The position numbers and the translations under genes are program-made. 64,000 nt of DNA, taken from assembly GCF_002909445.1 (NCBI RefSeq), contig NZ_PPXC01000016.1, forward strand, positions 1-64,000, read 5' to 3'. Below the pieces are notes generated by a model. That model did no database searches, was not told where the DNA came from, and saw nothing but the letters and a program-made list of their open reading frames with translations. The stretch is from Arthrobacter glacialis. GTDB lineage: Bacteria; Actinomycetota; Actinomycetes; Actinomycetales; Micrococcaceae. Position 1 is the first letter of the stretch. Every line of letters begins with the position of its first letter. This document shows, piece by piece, positions 1 through 9,300 of the stretch.

Positions 1-1221
1 GGAGCTGAGGAAGAACTCCACAGTGGCGGCCGCTGCTGGACCTGCGTCCTTAGCTCCGTCGTGGATGACCTCCTCACCAACCCGGTCACGGGAACCATGG
101 CCGCGGAATTGATCCCGTTGGCGGCGGCGCTGAAATCAATGAAGCGGGCCAACAGTGGCCTGACCTGGATCCGCCAAAAGCACGTCGCTGAGTTCCTCCG
201 CAATCTGGCCGACGCACCAGTGATCACCCATGAAGCCTTCGACGAACTGCCAGACTCACGCACCCGCGAGTATGTGCGTGGACTGCTTGTCGAACTTGGG
301 GTGCTCCCCCGACGCGACGAACTCCGCAGGCGCTATGACAGTTGGGCCGTAGAAGCGCTCGAACGTGTGAAGAGCCCTCAGAATCTTGATGTGATCCGCC
401 GATACATCCGCTGGCACCACCAACGACGAATGAACCACATGGACGAAGTCACCCGCGGCACATTCCTGCGCGCCAAACAGGAAGTCACCGTCGCCATCGA
501 GCTCCTGAACTGGCTCACAGACCACAGCATCAAACTGCCCGAACTCCAGCAATCCCACCTCGACGTATGGCAAGCCGAAGGGCCAACAACCAGGCGAATC
601 GCCGAACGGTTCCTCAAATGGGCCATCAAAACCAAAGTGGCTGCCTCCGGGCTCACGATCGTTCCTCACCGGCGCGGCACCAGTCCAAGACTCGCCAAGG
701 CGGGCCAGGACGAAGCACTTCAACAGGTCATCTACGAAGACGGACTCGAGACGCGTGACAGGGCCGCCGCCATCCTCATCCTCGTCTTCGGACAACAGGC
801 AGAAAACATCGCACGGCTAACCTGGAACGACGTGACCATCACTGAAGAACTGGTCACCATCCAACTCGGGAAAATCCACATCGCACTGCTGGATCCATTG
901 GCCCAGCCATGGCGGGAACTCGCTGCAAACCCAGGGCATAACCTGACCGCTTCACACCCAAACAGCGCCTGGGTATTCCGAGGAATCTCCCCTGGCCGAC
1001 ACATCAACCCCGGATACCTCACAACCCGCCTCAGCAAGTTGTTCAAAACCCGCGCAGCTCGACTCGGAACCCTCCACGAACTCACTAAGCTCGCACCCGT
1101 GGCCATCATTGCCGAGGCCTTGGGCTACTCGCCGACCACCATAGAACGTCACGCCACCGATTCGGCAGCCGCTTACGCGCAGTACGTGGCTGCAACAAAA
1201 GCAGTCAGGCAAAACCCCTGA
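1..1221 (+). CDS. Tyrosine-recombinase-like integrase protein, 5' end cut by window
   Basis: The frame is open from base 1 with no stop, so the gene probably begins upstream; GTG at 61 is only the first start codon inside the window. Residues before it include a Cys-x-x-Cys (CWTC near bases 34-45), like the zinc-binding start of a family of actinobacterial integrase-like proteins. The C-terminal half resembles a tyrosine recombinase catalytic domain (AAILILVFGQQAENIARLTW, then LGYSPTTIERHATDSAAAYA). The usual Arg of the first box is replaced by Gln (FGQQAEN), and I do not see a clean HxxR, so it may be catalytically impaired. Its end overlaps the tail of the opposite-strand gene by 17 bases. 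Family call fairly firm, activity doubtful. Confidence 0.7.
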   Translation, partial: GAEEELHSGGRCWTCVLSSVVDDLLTNPVTGTMAAELIPLAAALKSMKRANSGLTWIRQKHVAEFLRNLADAPVITHEAFDELPDSRTREYVRGLLVELGVLPRRDELRRRYDSWAVEALERVKSPQNLDVIRRYIRWHHQRRMNHMDEVTRGTFLRAKQEVTVAIELLNWLTDHSIKLPELQQSHLDVWQAEGPTTRRIAERFLKWAIKTKVAASGLTIVPHRRGTSPRLAKAGQDEALQQVIYEDGLETRDRAAAILILVFGQQAENIARLTWNDVTITEELVTIQLGKIHIALLDPLAQPWRELAANPGHNLTASHPNSAWVFRGISPGRHINPGYLTTRLSKLFKTRAARLGTLHELTKLAPVAIIAEALGYSPTTIERHATDSAAAYAQYVAATKAVRQNP

Positions 1222-1618
1222 AAACACCATCGTCTTCGGCCATGTCGGCGAACTCTTCCCAGTCCATGTTCGCGATGTTTAGGTTGTTATCGACACCCCA
1301 TAGTTCACTGGCTACACATCGGAACGGTTCATGTGACAAGTCGCTCAAGTCAACTACCATCACCGGATAGTCAGGTTCGAGGGCGGGGCTATCCGCAATA
1401 AACAGCACGGCTGCTTGCTCGTCGGTTGCTAGAGCCGCACGACGGACCTGCTCCCAGTCAGCGTTTTCCCATGAAATGTCGTCAATGACTTCCACGTAGG
1501 CACGGAACCCGTCTTCGTTTTCAGTTTGGACAGCAGCAAGCGCACCGGCCCAAGCTTTGGCATCGGAAAAGGCTGTGCGGACCAAAAGTGAATTTTCTGT
1601 GCTTGGAAGTATCGGCAT
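1205..1618 (-). CDS. DUF6924 domain protein
   Basis: The protein carries the hallmarks of the actinobacterial DUF6924 family: LLVRTAFSD near the N-terminus, a central AVLFIADSPAL and VMVVDLSDL, and the C-terminal NNLNIANMDWEEFAD ending in GVFRGF. It is a small soluble protein of unknown function with no signal peptide. I place the start at ATG 1618 because the conserved part begins just after it; a GTG at 1693 in the same frame would add 25 residues that look unlike the family. No strong ribosome site supports either start. It lies head to tail after the YhcG-like gene and may belong to the same accessory cluster. Confidence 0.72.
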   Translation of the reverse strand: MPILPSTENSLLVRTAFSDAKAWAGALAAVQTENEDGFRAYVEVIDDISWENADWEQVRRAALATDEQAAVLFIADSPALEPDYPVMVVDLSDLSHEPFRCVASELWGVDNNLNIANMDWEEFADMAEDDGVFRGFA

Positions 1619-1725
1619 CACGTTATCAAACCATACGAACCAATGGCAGTCCGAGACGCGGCTCAATGTTACTAGCGCCCGGGTGCTACTCACGGCTCAT
1701 GAACACCCGCGCATGCCAGTTTGAA

Positions 1726-2748
1726 TCAGTCAAAAGCGGTGGTCAGTTCTTCCTCGCTTGGCAGGGCTGCCCTTTCGCTAGAAGGCAGTCCATCGTAGGT
1801 GTAGGTTGAGACCGCCATTGGGGAACCAGCCTGGTTCAGTGCGTAGCGGACAGTATGTTCCTTGCGGCTCCCACAGACGAGGATCCCCACAGTTGGTGCA
1901 TGGGCTGCCCGTCGAAGCCTGTCCTCCACCAATGCGATGTAGAACTGTAGTTGACCAATATGGTCAGGTTTGAATTTTCCGGTTTTGAGTTCGATCACGA
2001 CATAGCGCAGCTGCTCGACGTGGAAGAAGAGCAGGTCCAGATAGAAATCGTCGCCGTCCACGTCGAAGTGAATTTGCCGGCCGACGAAGGCAAACCCAGG
2101 TCCGAGCTCACGCAGTGTTTCCACCATGCGATCCATGAGTCGTTGCTCGAGATCGCGTTCGGCCACTTCTCCCGAAAGTCCCAGGAAATCAAAGTTGTAG
2201 GGATCCTTGGCGATCTGCTGTGCGAGCTCGGAATCAGGTCTGGCGAGCTGTTGGGCAAAATTCGACGGGGCTGCACCGGACCGTTCCAGCGTTTTGTTCA
2301 TGATCATGTTCATGAGCACGTTGCGAGACCAGCCATACTCAACCGCTGCAGCTGCATACCAGTCGCGCTCTGTGGGGTTGAGTTTCTTGTCCAGAATCGT
2401 TCGGATATGGCCCCATGGTAAATGTCCCACAGGCTGTGGGACATTTGGGTCGAAGGTTGGCCATGCTTCAGCGAAGCTGCGCATGTAGGAAAGATTGGAA
2501 CGCGATAGACCCGTCATAGCGGGAAATTCCGTGTGCAAGTCCTGGGCTAACCGGCCGATGACGCCGCTCCCCCACCCGTCTTCTTCCTGGCGAGTGAGTA
2601 TGTCGCGTCCGATAGACCAGTACAAGCTAATTAGCTGGGTGTTGACGCTCCTCCGCGCCTGCGTCTGCGCGGACCGTACCCGTTCTTTGAGGGAATCCAG
2701 GAAGATGCCGTAGTCATTGGAACTGGGCTTGGAAACGGAATCGGTCAT
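1726..2748 (-). CDS. YhcG-family PD-(D/E)XK nuclease domain protein (DUF1016)
   Basis: About 340 residues with the two-part YhcG architecture. The N-terminal DUF1016 half (NTQLISLYWSIGRDI, later GLSRSNLSYMRSFAEAWP and VGHLPWGHI) is followed by a C-terminal PD-(D/E)XK nuclease half with FYLDLLFFH and VVIELKTGKF, where the Asp and the Glu-Leu-Lys fit the nuclease core. Such proteins are widespread in mobile and defence regions; the substrate is unsettled. I chose ATG 2748 because an AGGA lies about eight bases upstream; ATG 2757 and 2778 are also in frame. The first upstream gene on the strand ends at 2831, separated by a hairpin. Confidence 0.85.
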   Translation of the reverse strand: MTDSVSKPSSNDYGIFLDSLKERVRSAQTQARRSVNTQLISLYWSIGRDILTRQEEDGWGSGVIGRLAQDLHTEFPAMTGLSRSNLSYMRSFAEAWPTFDPNVPQPVGHLPWGHIRTILDKKLNPTERDWYAAAAVEYGWSRNVLMNMIMNKTLERSGAAPSNFAQQLARPDSELAQQIAKDPYNFDFLGLSGEVAERDLEQRLMDRMVETLRELGPGFAFVGRQIHFDVDGDDFYLDLLFFHVEQLRYVVIELKTGKFKPDHIGQLQFYIALVEDRLRRAAHAPTVGILVCGSRKEHTVRYALNQAGSPMAVSTYTYDGLPSSERAALPSEEELTTAFD

Positions 2749-2781
2749 GGGCTTCATCCTATCGACCGCAAGCGTCAAGAA

Positions 2782-2821
2782 CTGTCTTGCGTTGATTGAT
2801 GCAGGCCGAATCGCAAGACAG
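2782..2821 (-). terminator. Hairpin between two minus-strand genes
   Basis: Ten-base arms CTGTCTTGCG (2782-2791) and CGCAAGACAG (2812-2821) pair perfectly around a 20-base loop, ten bases after the stop codon of the gene ending at 2831. There is no T run after it on the minus strand, so it is either a U-less actinobacterial terminator or a protein-binding dyad. Confidence 0.4.
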
Positions 2822-2830
2822 AAAATATTT

Positions 2831-4294
2831 CTAGTCGTCGTCGATTTTTTCGGCGAGTAGAGTCAAAAGGTCTTCAAAGGTCCCTGTGGGAGTAGAATTT
2901 CCGACTTTTAGAAATGCCTTCAGTGACTGCCGCTGATCCTCGGGAAGTTCGTGCAGCAGAGGGATGGAGGCGGCGAGCACATCCTTGAGGAGCGGTGTTT
3001 TGGTCGTTTTGGCATTGACAACGCTGGTCCTGAAATTCAGTGCCAGTTGCCCTTCGGGAAGCGGCACAACAGCCTTGACCACCGTGCTGTTGGAAGACAG
3101 GCCCTCTGCCAGCTTGGACAGACGCTCGTCATGTCCAACACCTTCGTTGGAAGTGAATTGCACCGTAGCGCCACCATCTTTTAACGTGACTTCGGTAAGT
3201 TCGTAGTCTTCGATTCGTCTGCTCAAGGTTTCCACGTCAATACCATCGACGGATGCAACATCGCCGGCGGCTACCTTTCCTTGAACTCGTTCCTTCAGGT
3301 CGCCGACAAAGGCGGTAAAGTCGGCGCCTTCCAACGCGAGGGTTTGGCGGCGGATCGACCAAAGGAACGGCTTCCTGCCAACTGAAAAGAGGGTATCGGG
3401 TCCAGAAGCGACAGCGGCCGCCCTGCAGGGGATAACGTCCAAATTCGCATTAACCAGATTCTGAAAACTGTCCTCGTTGGATGCATTAAGGCTGAGTCGC
3501 GAAAGTTGTGTCGTCGTCAGGAATCTACCGATGCGGCGCCAAAAATCCGTATCGCTAGCTGAGACGACATCGAGAATGTACTGCAAGGAGTCATCGCCGA
3601 GGCCTTTCGAGAGGTCGGTCGGGCCAGGGAATTGATCCAAGCGTCCGTCGCTACCTTCCCAAACTGCTTGCAATACACGAGTCATTCGGGCTGCCTGAGG
3701 GTCATCGAGATACTGGTCTATGGCATCTATGGCCAAGCGGGTAGGCTCGCTCTGCGTTTCCAATGCAGCACTGAAACCATCAGATACCGTGCTTGCGACT
3801 GCCAACGCTTGGGGCTGGGCAAGGAGTCCACGACCACCACGCGCCAAGGCCTGGCCTAGCAGATTCACTCCCGCATCATTTGTTCGTTGCGTGATCAGCG
3901 TTTCTATACCATCAGCATCAGTTATGAGGGCATGGTTTTCCTGAGCGGACTGTTCCAGCTCAGGAAACCCTTCAGCATCTTCATGTGGACGGGTGAGGCC
4001 AAAGACGAAGGCATTCTCAAAATCTAGTCTTGAGATGCCGTCTCGCAGCTCAAGGAGGTTGTCCGTGAATCGGAGGTAAACGGGTCGCTCGGTGGAACTA
4101 TCCCAGTTCAGAATCAAATCGGGAGCGTAAGTGTGGTTAAAGTACGAGGTGTCTCTGATGCTCACAGACCGGTCGAGGGTTTCGAGCTCCTTGATGACTG
4201 CACTTTTGACGGCATTGATAGAGTCCTGAGGGGAACGAACTCCCAAGGCGCTGACGATCGCTTGTGCGAAGCCGGCCGATCGAATTTCGGTCAT
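2831..4294 (-). CDS. Unrecognised 487-residue protein, partner of the PD-(D/E)XK-like protein
   Basis: I do not recognise this family. The protein is soluble and mixed alpha/beta, has no signal peptide or membrane segment, and no obvious nucleotide-binding loop. The first ~130 residues hold an alpha/beta region (APDLILNWD, VYLRF, FENAFVFGL); the middle is helical; the last ~100 residues hold LKDGGATVQFTSNEGVG and a helical tail. The start codon overlaps the stop of the upstream gene by four bases (4291-4294), so the two are translationally coupled and probably act together. Third codon positions are less GC-biased than in the transfer genes, fitting a horizontally acquired cassette. A role in phage or plasmid defence is an inference from the neighbours only. 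Confidence 0.6.
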   Translation of the reverse strand: MTEIRSAGFAQAIVSALGVRSPQDSINAVKSAVIKELETLDRSVSIRDTSYFNHTYAPDLILNWDSSTERPVYLRFTDNLLELRDGISRLDFENAFVFGLTRPHEDAEGFPELEQSAQENHALITDADGIETLITQRTNDAGVNLLGQALARGGRGLLAQPQALAVASTVSDGFSAALETQSEPTRLAIDAIDQYLDDPQAARMTRVLQAVWEGSDGRLDQFPGPTDLSKGLGDDSLQYILDVVSASDTDFWRRIGRFLTTTQLSRLSLNASNEDSFQNLVNANLDVIPCRAAAVASGPDTLFSVGRKPFLWSIRRQTLALEGADFTAFVGDLKERVQGKVAAGDVASVDGIDVETLSRRIEDYELTEVTLKDGGATVQFTSNEGVGHDERLSKLAEGLSSNSTVVKAVVPLPEGQLALNFRTSVVNAKTTKTPLLKDVLAASIPLLHELPEDQRQSLKAFLKVGNSTPTGTFEDLLTLLAEKIDDD

Positions 4295-4896
4295 CTTCGC
4301 CCCCTCTCGGTGTCAAACTTTTCGATGAGGCCGCGATGCTCGGCCGAGACAGTAAGTGTCTCCTGACGATCTGACAAAACGATGATCCAGAGTCTCTCTG
4401 CAACCGCAATGCATGCCTCCATGTCGACGGCACTTTTGGCCTCGTCACGATTTTCTATGCCCAAGGTGTACGAACAATGAGTCAGCACTGCATCTAGGAC
4501 AACCTCGACAGAGCAGAGCTTCGACCATTTATTGAGACTGAAGGGATGCCACGTGATCCACATGAAATTGTCACAGAATTTGGGACTGTCCAGATAAGCG
4601 CAGTAGCACTTTGCAAGATACTCGATGTACTCCGCACCTTGATTGTTACTGGAATTCGTGTAGTTTTTTACCTCGGCGTAGAAAGCTCGCCCTTCCAGAT
4701 CACCACGAAGTAAGAGCCCACCAAGATCGTAAGAGAAGGGCTGTCTTCTGCCGGCAGCCCAAGGGAAGGTGAGCTTTTCGACGGCAAACTTATCGGGGTT
4801 CACCCAGCAGGCATTTACACGAGTGGTTGACTCAAGCCACTCTTTGGCGCGACGCGCGCCTTCACGACCCTTTTCATGGGTTTCTTCCCCCGACAT
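4291..4896 (-). CDS. PD-(D/E)XK-like protein, first gene of a coupled pair
   Basis: 201 residues. The N-terminus (HEKGREGARRAKEWLES) resembles the opening helix of restriction-like nucleases. Asp57 in SYDLGG, then Glu75 and Lys77 in FYAEVKNY, give the spacing of a D...ExK core. The remainder is aromatic-rich (FMWITWHPFSLNKW) and may form the rest of the fold. This looks like a PD-(D/E)XK nuclease or a catalytically similar protein, but I cannot place it in a named family. ATG 4896 is the only reasonable start. It overlaps the following 487-residue gene by ATGA and is the promoter-proximal gene of the pair. Confidence 0.6.
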   Translation of the reverse strand: MSGEETHEKGREGARRAKEWLESTTRVNACWVNPDKFAVEKLTFPWAAGRRQPFSYDLGGLLLRGDLEGRAFYAEVKNYTNSSNNQGAEYIEYLAKCYCAYLDSPKFCDNFMWITWHPFSLNKWSKLCSVEVVLDAVLTHCSYTLGIENRDEAKSAVDMEACIAVAERLWIIVLSDRQETLTVSAEHRGLIEKFDTERGRR

Positions 4897-5094
4897 GGAA
4901 TGACAGTAGCAAGCTTTAGCCCTCCACGAAGTCAGCTTCGATAAGTGACTGTCAGAAACGACCCTTTTTGCACTCCCGAGAAGCTTCCCGTGCTACCGTA
5001 GTGCGTAACTCGACTACGTAAACTAATAAGTCGAGTGCGTAATCAAAGTTAGTCAAAAGGATGTTCACATCGTTTTTGACGTGAATGGGGAGTG
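4897..5094. promoter_or_regulatory. Divergent control region with direct and inverted repeats
   Basis: This 198-base gap separates the minus-strand nuclease pair from the plus-strand membrane-protein and recombinase genes. It contains GTGCGTAA twice in direct orientation (5001-5008 and 5035-5042) and the dyad CTCGAC/GTCGAG (5009-5014 and 5030-5035). Repeats of this kind next to a serine recombinase gene could be its resolution site or an operator. No clear promoter boxes were assigned. Confidence 0.4.
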
Positions 5095-5676
5095 ATGGAA
5101 TTTGCACAGTGGGGACCATTGGTGGGCGCCATTGTCGCGGCCATCGGGGTGAGTTGGAGTGTCTATCAGGTGTCGAATCGAGCGTCGATAGCCCATCGCC
5201 GCGCTTCGGGGGCGCTGAGCTTGCTCAAGTCCTGGAATGAGACAGAACTTGGCGAGGAGGACCATGGCGATGTGCGGGCCAAGCAGAGCCTTCGTCGCGA
5301 ACTGGTTGAGCATGCCTTTCGCTCCACCCAGATCTACGTTTCCTCGACCAAACCTAAGCTCACCTCCTACTGGCAGCCAATCCTTTTCCTTGTGTGTGGC
5401 GGGTTATGTATCTGGGCCTTTGACAAGAGCGGCGATCCCGGTAATCCATGGATTGTGGCTTCATTCGTAGGTGTTCTGCTTGCTATGTTCGTCTCTTTCA
5501 TCGTCATGGTCCTGAGAGTTTCCCGGCACCATGAAGACGCGGACGCCCTTAAGAGTTCGCGCAAGAGAAGGGCTGTTTACGTCAAGGCAAAGGCAAAACA
5601 GAGTCTGCGGGAGAAGCGGAACAAAGCTGTGGTCAACGTAGGCAGCGAGCATGGGCAAACCGGGGAGGAAGGCTGA
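5095..5676 (+). CDS. Hypothetical membrane protein with three hydrophobic segments
   Basis: About 193 residues. A hydrophobic N-terminal segment (LVGAIVAAIGVSWSVY, about 8-25) is followed by a charged loop. Two further membrane segments (PILFLVCGGLCIWAF, then WIVASFVGVLLAMFVSFIVM) and a strongly basic C-terminal tail (SSRKRRAVYVKAKAKQ) follow. I do not recognise the family. ATG 5095 follows a GGGGAG at very short distance; GTG 5092 directly before it is equally possible. It ends one base before the recombinase start, so the two genes are co-transcribed. It could be an accessory partner of the recombinase or merely a passenger. Confidence 0.55.
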   Translation: MEFAQWGPLVGAIVAAIGVSWSVYQVSNRASIAHRRASGALSLLKSWNETELGEEDHGDVRAKQSLRRELVEHAFRSTQIYVSSTKPKLTSYWQPILFLVCGGLCIWAFDKSGDPGNPWIVASFVGVLLAMFVSFIVMVLRVSRHHEDADALKSSRKRRAVYVKAKAKQSLREKRNKAVVNVGSEHGQTGEEG

Positions 5677-5677
5677 T

Positions 5678-6262
5678 ATGCCAACGTTGATCGGCTATGC
5701 CAGGGTGAGTACAACGGAGCAGAACGTCGATCTGCAGCACGATGCGCTCAACGCCGCAGGAGTTTATCGAATTTGGACGGACTACGCCTCAGGCGCCACG
5801 GCGAACCGTCCGCAGTGGCAGGACTGCCTAGACCACCTCCAACCAGGCAACGTACTGGTCGTGAATGACTTGTCCCGGCTCGGGCGAAACACCGCCGACC
5901 TAGCAGCCATAGTGAAGACTCTTGCCGAGCGGAATGTAGGGCTCCAGTCCTTGACGGAGACGTGGCTGGACACCACGAACTCCCAGGGGTTGTTGATGTT
6001 CCATTTCTTCTCCGCCATTGCCGAGTACGAGCGTAACAGGCTCCGCGAACGGACCATGGACGGATTGAAGGCTGCCAAGGCCCGAGGAAGGGTTGGTGGG
6101 AGGCCAACGAAGATGACAGCTGATAAATCTGCCACGGCTCAGGAAATGCGCGCCAAGGGACGAACTATCAAGGACATCGCGAAAACTATCGATGTCAGCG
6201 AAGCCACCGTCGTGCGGCACCTATCCGGGGCGCGGAAGGACCAACGACCCTCTACAGGGTAG
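5678..6262 (+). CDS. Serine recombinase (resolvase/invertase family)
   Basis: 195 residues with the resolvase/invertase layout. The N-terminal catalytic domain has Ser11 in GYARVSTTEQN, the conserved VVNDLSRLGRN and IAEYERNRLRERT, and a C-terminal Hin-like helix-turn-helix (IKDIAKTIDVSEATVVRHLS). ATG 5678 is chosen because a strong GGAGGAAGG precedes it; the ATG at 5651 is inside the upstream gene. Length and motifs are those of an intact enzyme. It is about 10 kb from the nearest complete Tn3 transposase and differs clearly from the tnpR in that transposon, so it may act as a plasmid dimer resolvase or be left over from another element. Confidence 0.9.
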   Translation: MPTLIGYARVSTTEQNVDLQHDALNAAGVYRIWTDYASGATANRPQWQDCLDHLQPGNVLVVNDLSRLGRNTADLAAIVKTLAERNVGLQSLTETWLDTTNSQGLLMFHFFSAIAEYERNRLRERTMDGLKAAKARGRVGGRPTKMTADKSATAQEMRAKGRTIKDIAKTIDVSEATVVRHLSGARKDQRPSTG

Positions 6263-6337
6263 TCCGGTGTCCAGCTGTTAAAAATTTGAGCTTCCAGTTA
6301 ACGTTGGAGAAATGTCCAACGATTGGAAGAACTGACC

Positions 6338-9300
6338 GTGGTACGTAAAAAGACGAAGTACGACATTGACGGCCAGATGAGTTTGGATTCATTGTGGTCA
6401 GAGCCTGAGGAGATACGAAATGAACATGCACGGGCGACACGCCATGGAAATGATGCGGAATCACGACCGGAGGTCGTTCAGCGAGATCGAGGATCCCGAG
6501 ACGTACTTTTCGAACTTGGGGATACAGATCCAGGAACAGATCGAGATCGAGATGGACAGCCTCATCCAGCACGACACCCAGGGACGATCAACGCTGGAAA
6601 TCATCGGGGAGCGGAATATGGCCAGGGTCAGCGCACGGGGAATGGTGTACCAGGAGATGATCTACAGATTCCTGCCAATGGACGAGGACTTGGACGAGAT
6701 GGAGGACTCGACTCCTCTGCCGGAGGAGCGCTTCAGCTAAGCACCCCCGCGGCCGCAGCGGCTGCGGGGCAGTCCTTCCGGCCCCTGTCCCAGGATGATC
6801 TGGCGCCGTCCGGGCAGAAGGCCCGTTTTGCTGCGAATTATGAGGCCATTCGGATTGTTCGTGTGCTCGAGGCGGAGCAGCGCCCAGCCACGCCGGAGGA
6901 GCAGCGCGCTTTGGGGCAGTGGTCGAGCTGGGGAGCGGTTCCGCAGCTCTTTGACAAGGATGATTGGGCCCAGGAACGTGCCACGCTGCGCGAGGCATTG
7001 AGTGAGCAAGAGTTCGACGCCGCTTCACGGACGACGATCAACGCCCACTACACGGACGCTGGCATTGTGAAGGCAATGTGGTCCACTGTTGAGGATCTGG
7101 GGTTCACCGGGGGAGAGGTCCTGGAGCCGGGGTCAGGATCGGGAACGTTCATTGGCATGGCACCCGCAGGGGCACGGATGACCGGTGTGGAGCTGGACCC
7201 GCTCACGGCCAGCATCGCCCAGGCTCTGTACCCGCAGGCGCGGATCCGCACTGAATCCTTTGCGGATACGCAGTTGCAGAGAAATTCCTTTGACCTGGCC
7301 GTGGGCAATGTCCCCTTCGGGAAGACCGCCCTGTATGACAAGGCTTTCAACCAGGGTCAGCACTCGATGCACAACCACTTCATCATCAAGTCCTTGGAGG
7401 CGGTCAAGCCTGGCGGATACGTCGCGGTGCTGTCCTCCAGTTTCACTCTGGATGCTGCCAATCCTGCTGCGCGGCGGGAAATGTCCGCCATGGCCGACCT
7501 GGTGGGCGCCGTGCGCCTGCCTACGGCCGCCCACCGCCGTGCCGCCGGCACTGACGCCCTGACCGACGTGCTGTTCTTCCGTAAGCGCGAGGCGGGACGG
7601 GAGTCGGCCAACACCGACTGGGAAACCGTGGGCCCAGTCATCCTTGATGGCAAGAACATCAAGATCAACAACTACTTTGACACCCACCCTCAGAATGTCC
7701 TTGGCACGATCACTGTCGGCACCGGCATGTACGGGGCTGAAACAGTCACTGTCAAAGCCGACGGCGAGCTGGCGGCCGTGCCGGCCCTGTTGGGTGAGCG
7801 GCTGCGCCACATCACCACCGAGGCTTTGGCCGAAGACCGGGGCTACAGCCCCGCCCAGGCGATAGCCGGCAAGGAGCCGGCCGCCCTGCTGGAAGCCAGT
7901 CAGGCAGCTTGGGATGGAACGATCACCGCGGAACGCAATGGTTCATTCACTGTGTTGGAACACGGACAACCCGCCCCACTCGACATACCCAAAGCCCACG
8001 CGGCCGAGATGCGCGCCCTGCTGGGGTTGCGCGACGGTGCCCGAGCCTTGATGGAGATGGAGGCAGCAGACCGGGATGACACCCCGGAAATGGACGCCAA
8101 GCGAACCACCCTGCTGGAGGACTACACCCGCTACGCGGAGAATTTCGGACCAATCAACAGGTTCACCACGAGGCAACGCCTGGACAAAGAGACCGGCGAG
8201 ACCATCGTTAGCCGAATTTCCCCGCCTGCAGTCAGAAAGCTCCAAGCACTCGATCCTTTCGGGAACCTGCCCAGCGCCCTTGAAGACTTCAACGCCGAAA
8301 CGAAAACAGCCTCACCTGGTGGGTTGTTGCAGCATCGCCAGGTGCAGGTGCGCAAGCCGGTCATGGGTGCTGACACCATTGATGAGGCCTTGGCCATCTG
8401 CCTGGACACCCACGGTGTCCCGGAACTGGAAGTCATTGCTGACCTGGTGGGCAGCACAGCGGAGGAAGCCAGGGCACAGTTGGGCGAGCTCGTCTTCGAC
8501 GACCCCGCAACCGCTGCCCTGGTCACGGCCCCGGAATACCTTTCAGGCAACGTCCGGGTGAAGCTGGATACGGCCCGCGCAGCTGCACAGGAAGATCCGC
8601 GCTGGAACGCGAACGTGGCGGCCCTGGAAAAGGTCCAACCCACCCCCGTGGGCATGGAAGACGTTGAAGCCCGCCTGGGAGCAGTATGGATTAGCGTCGA
8701 GGACCACCAAAAGTTCGTCCGGGAGACGCTGAATGACCCGCGAGCTTCGGTCAGCAGCGTCGGTGCCGGCATCTGGCGCGTCAAGGCTGAGCGTGGCAGC
8801 GTCAAGGCCACCAGCTGGTGGGGAACCCATCGCCGACCTGCCCCTGACCTGCTGCAGAGCATCCTGGAGCAAAAGAGCATCCAGGTGGAAGACACCGACT
8901 CCGAGGGCAAGAAGGTTGCCAACCTTGAAGAAACGGAGGCTGCCCAGGAATCGGCCAACGCGCTGCAGGAGCGCTTTGCCGAATGGGTATGGGAGGAACC
9001 GGAACGGGCCACCCGGTTGATTGATGAATACAACCGCCGCTTCAACTCCATCGCCCTGCGCGACTACACCCAGGAAGGCCACCGCCTGACCCTGCCCGGG
9101 CTGGCCGCTTCCTTCACACCGCATGAGCACCAACGCACCGCGGTTGCCCGCATCATCTCCGAACCGGCTGTGGGCCTGTTCCATGAAGTCGGTGCAGGAA
9201 AGACCGCAGAGATGGTCATGGGTGCGATGGAACTCAAACGCCTGGGCATGGCCACCAAGCCCATGGTCGTGGTCCCCAACCACATGCTGGAGCAATTCAC

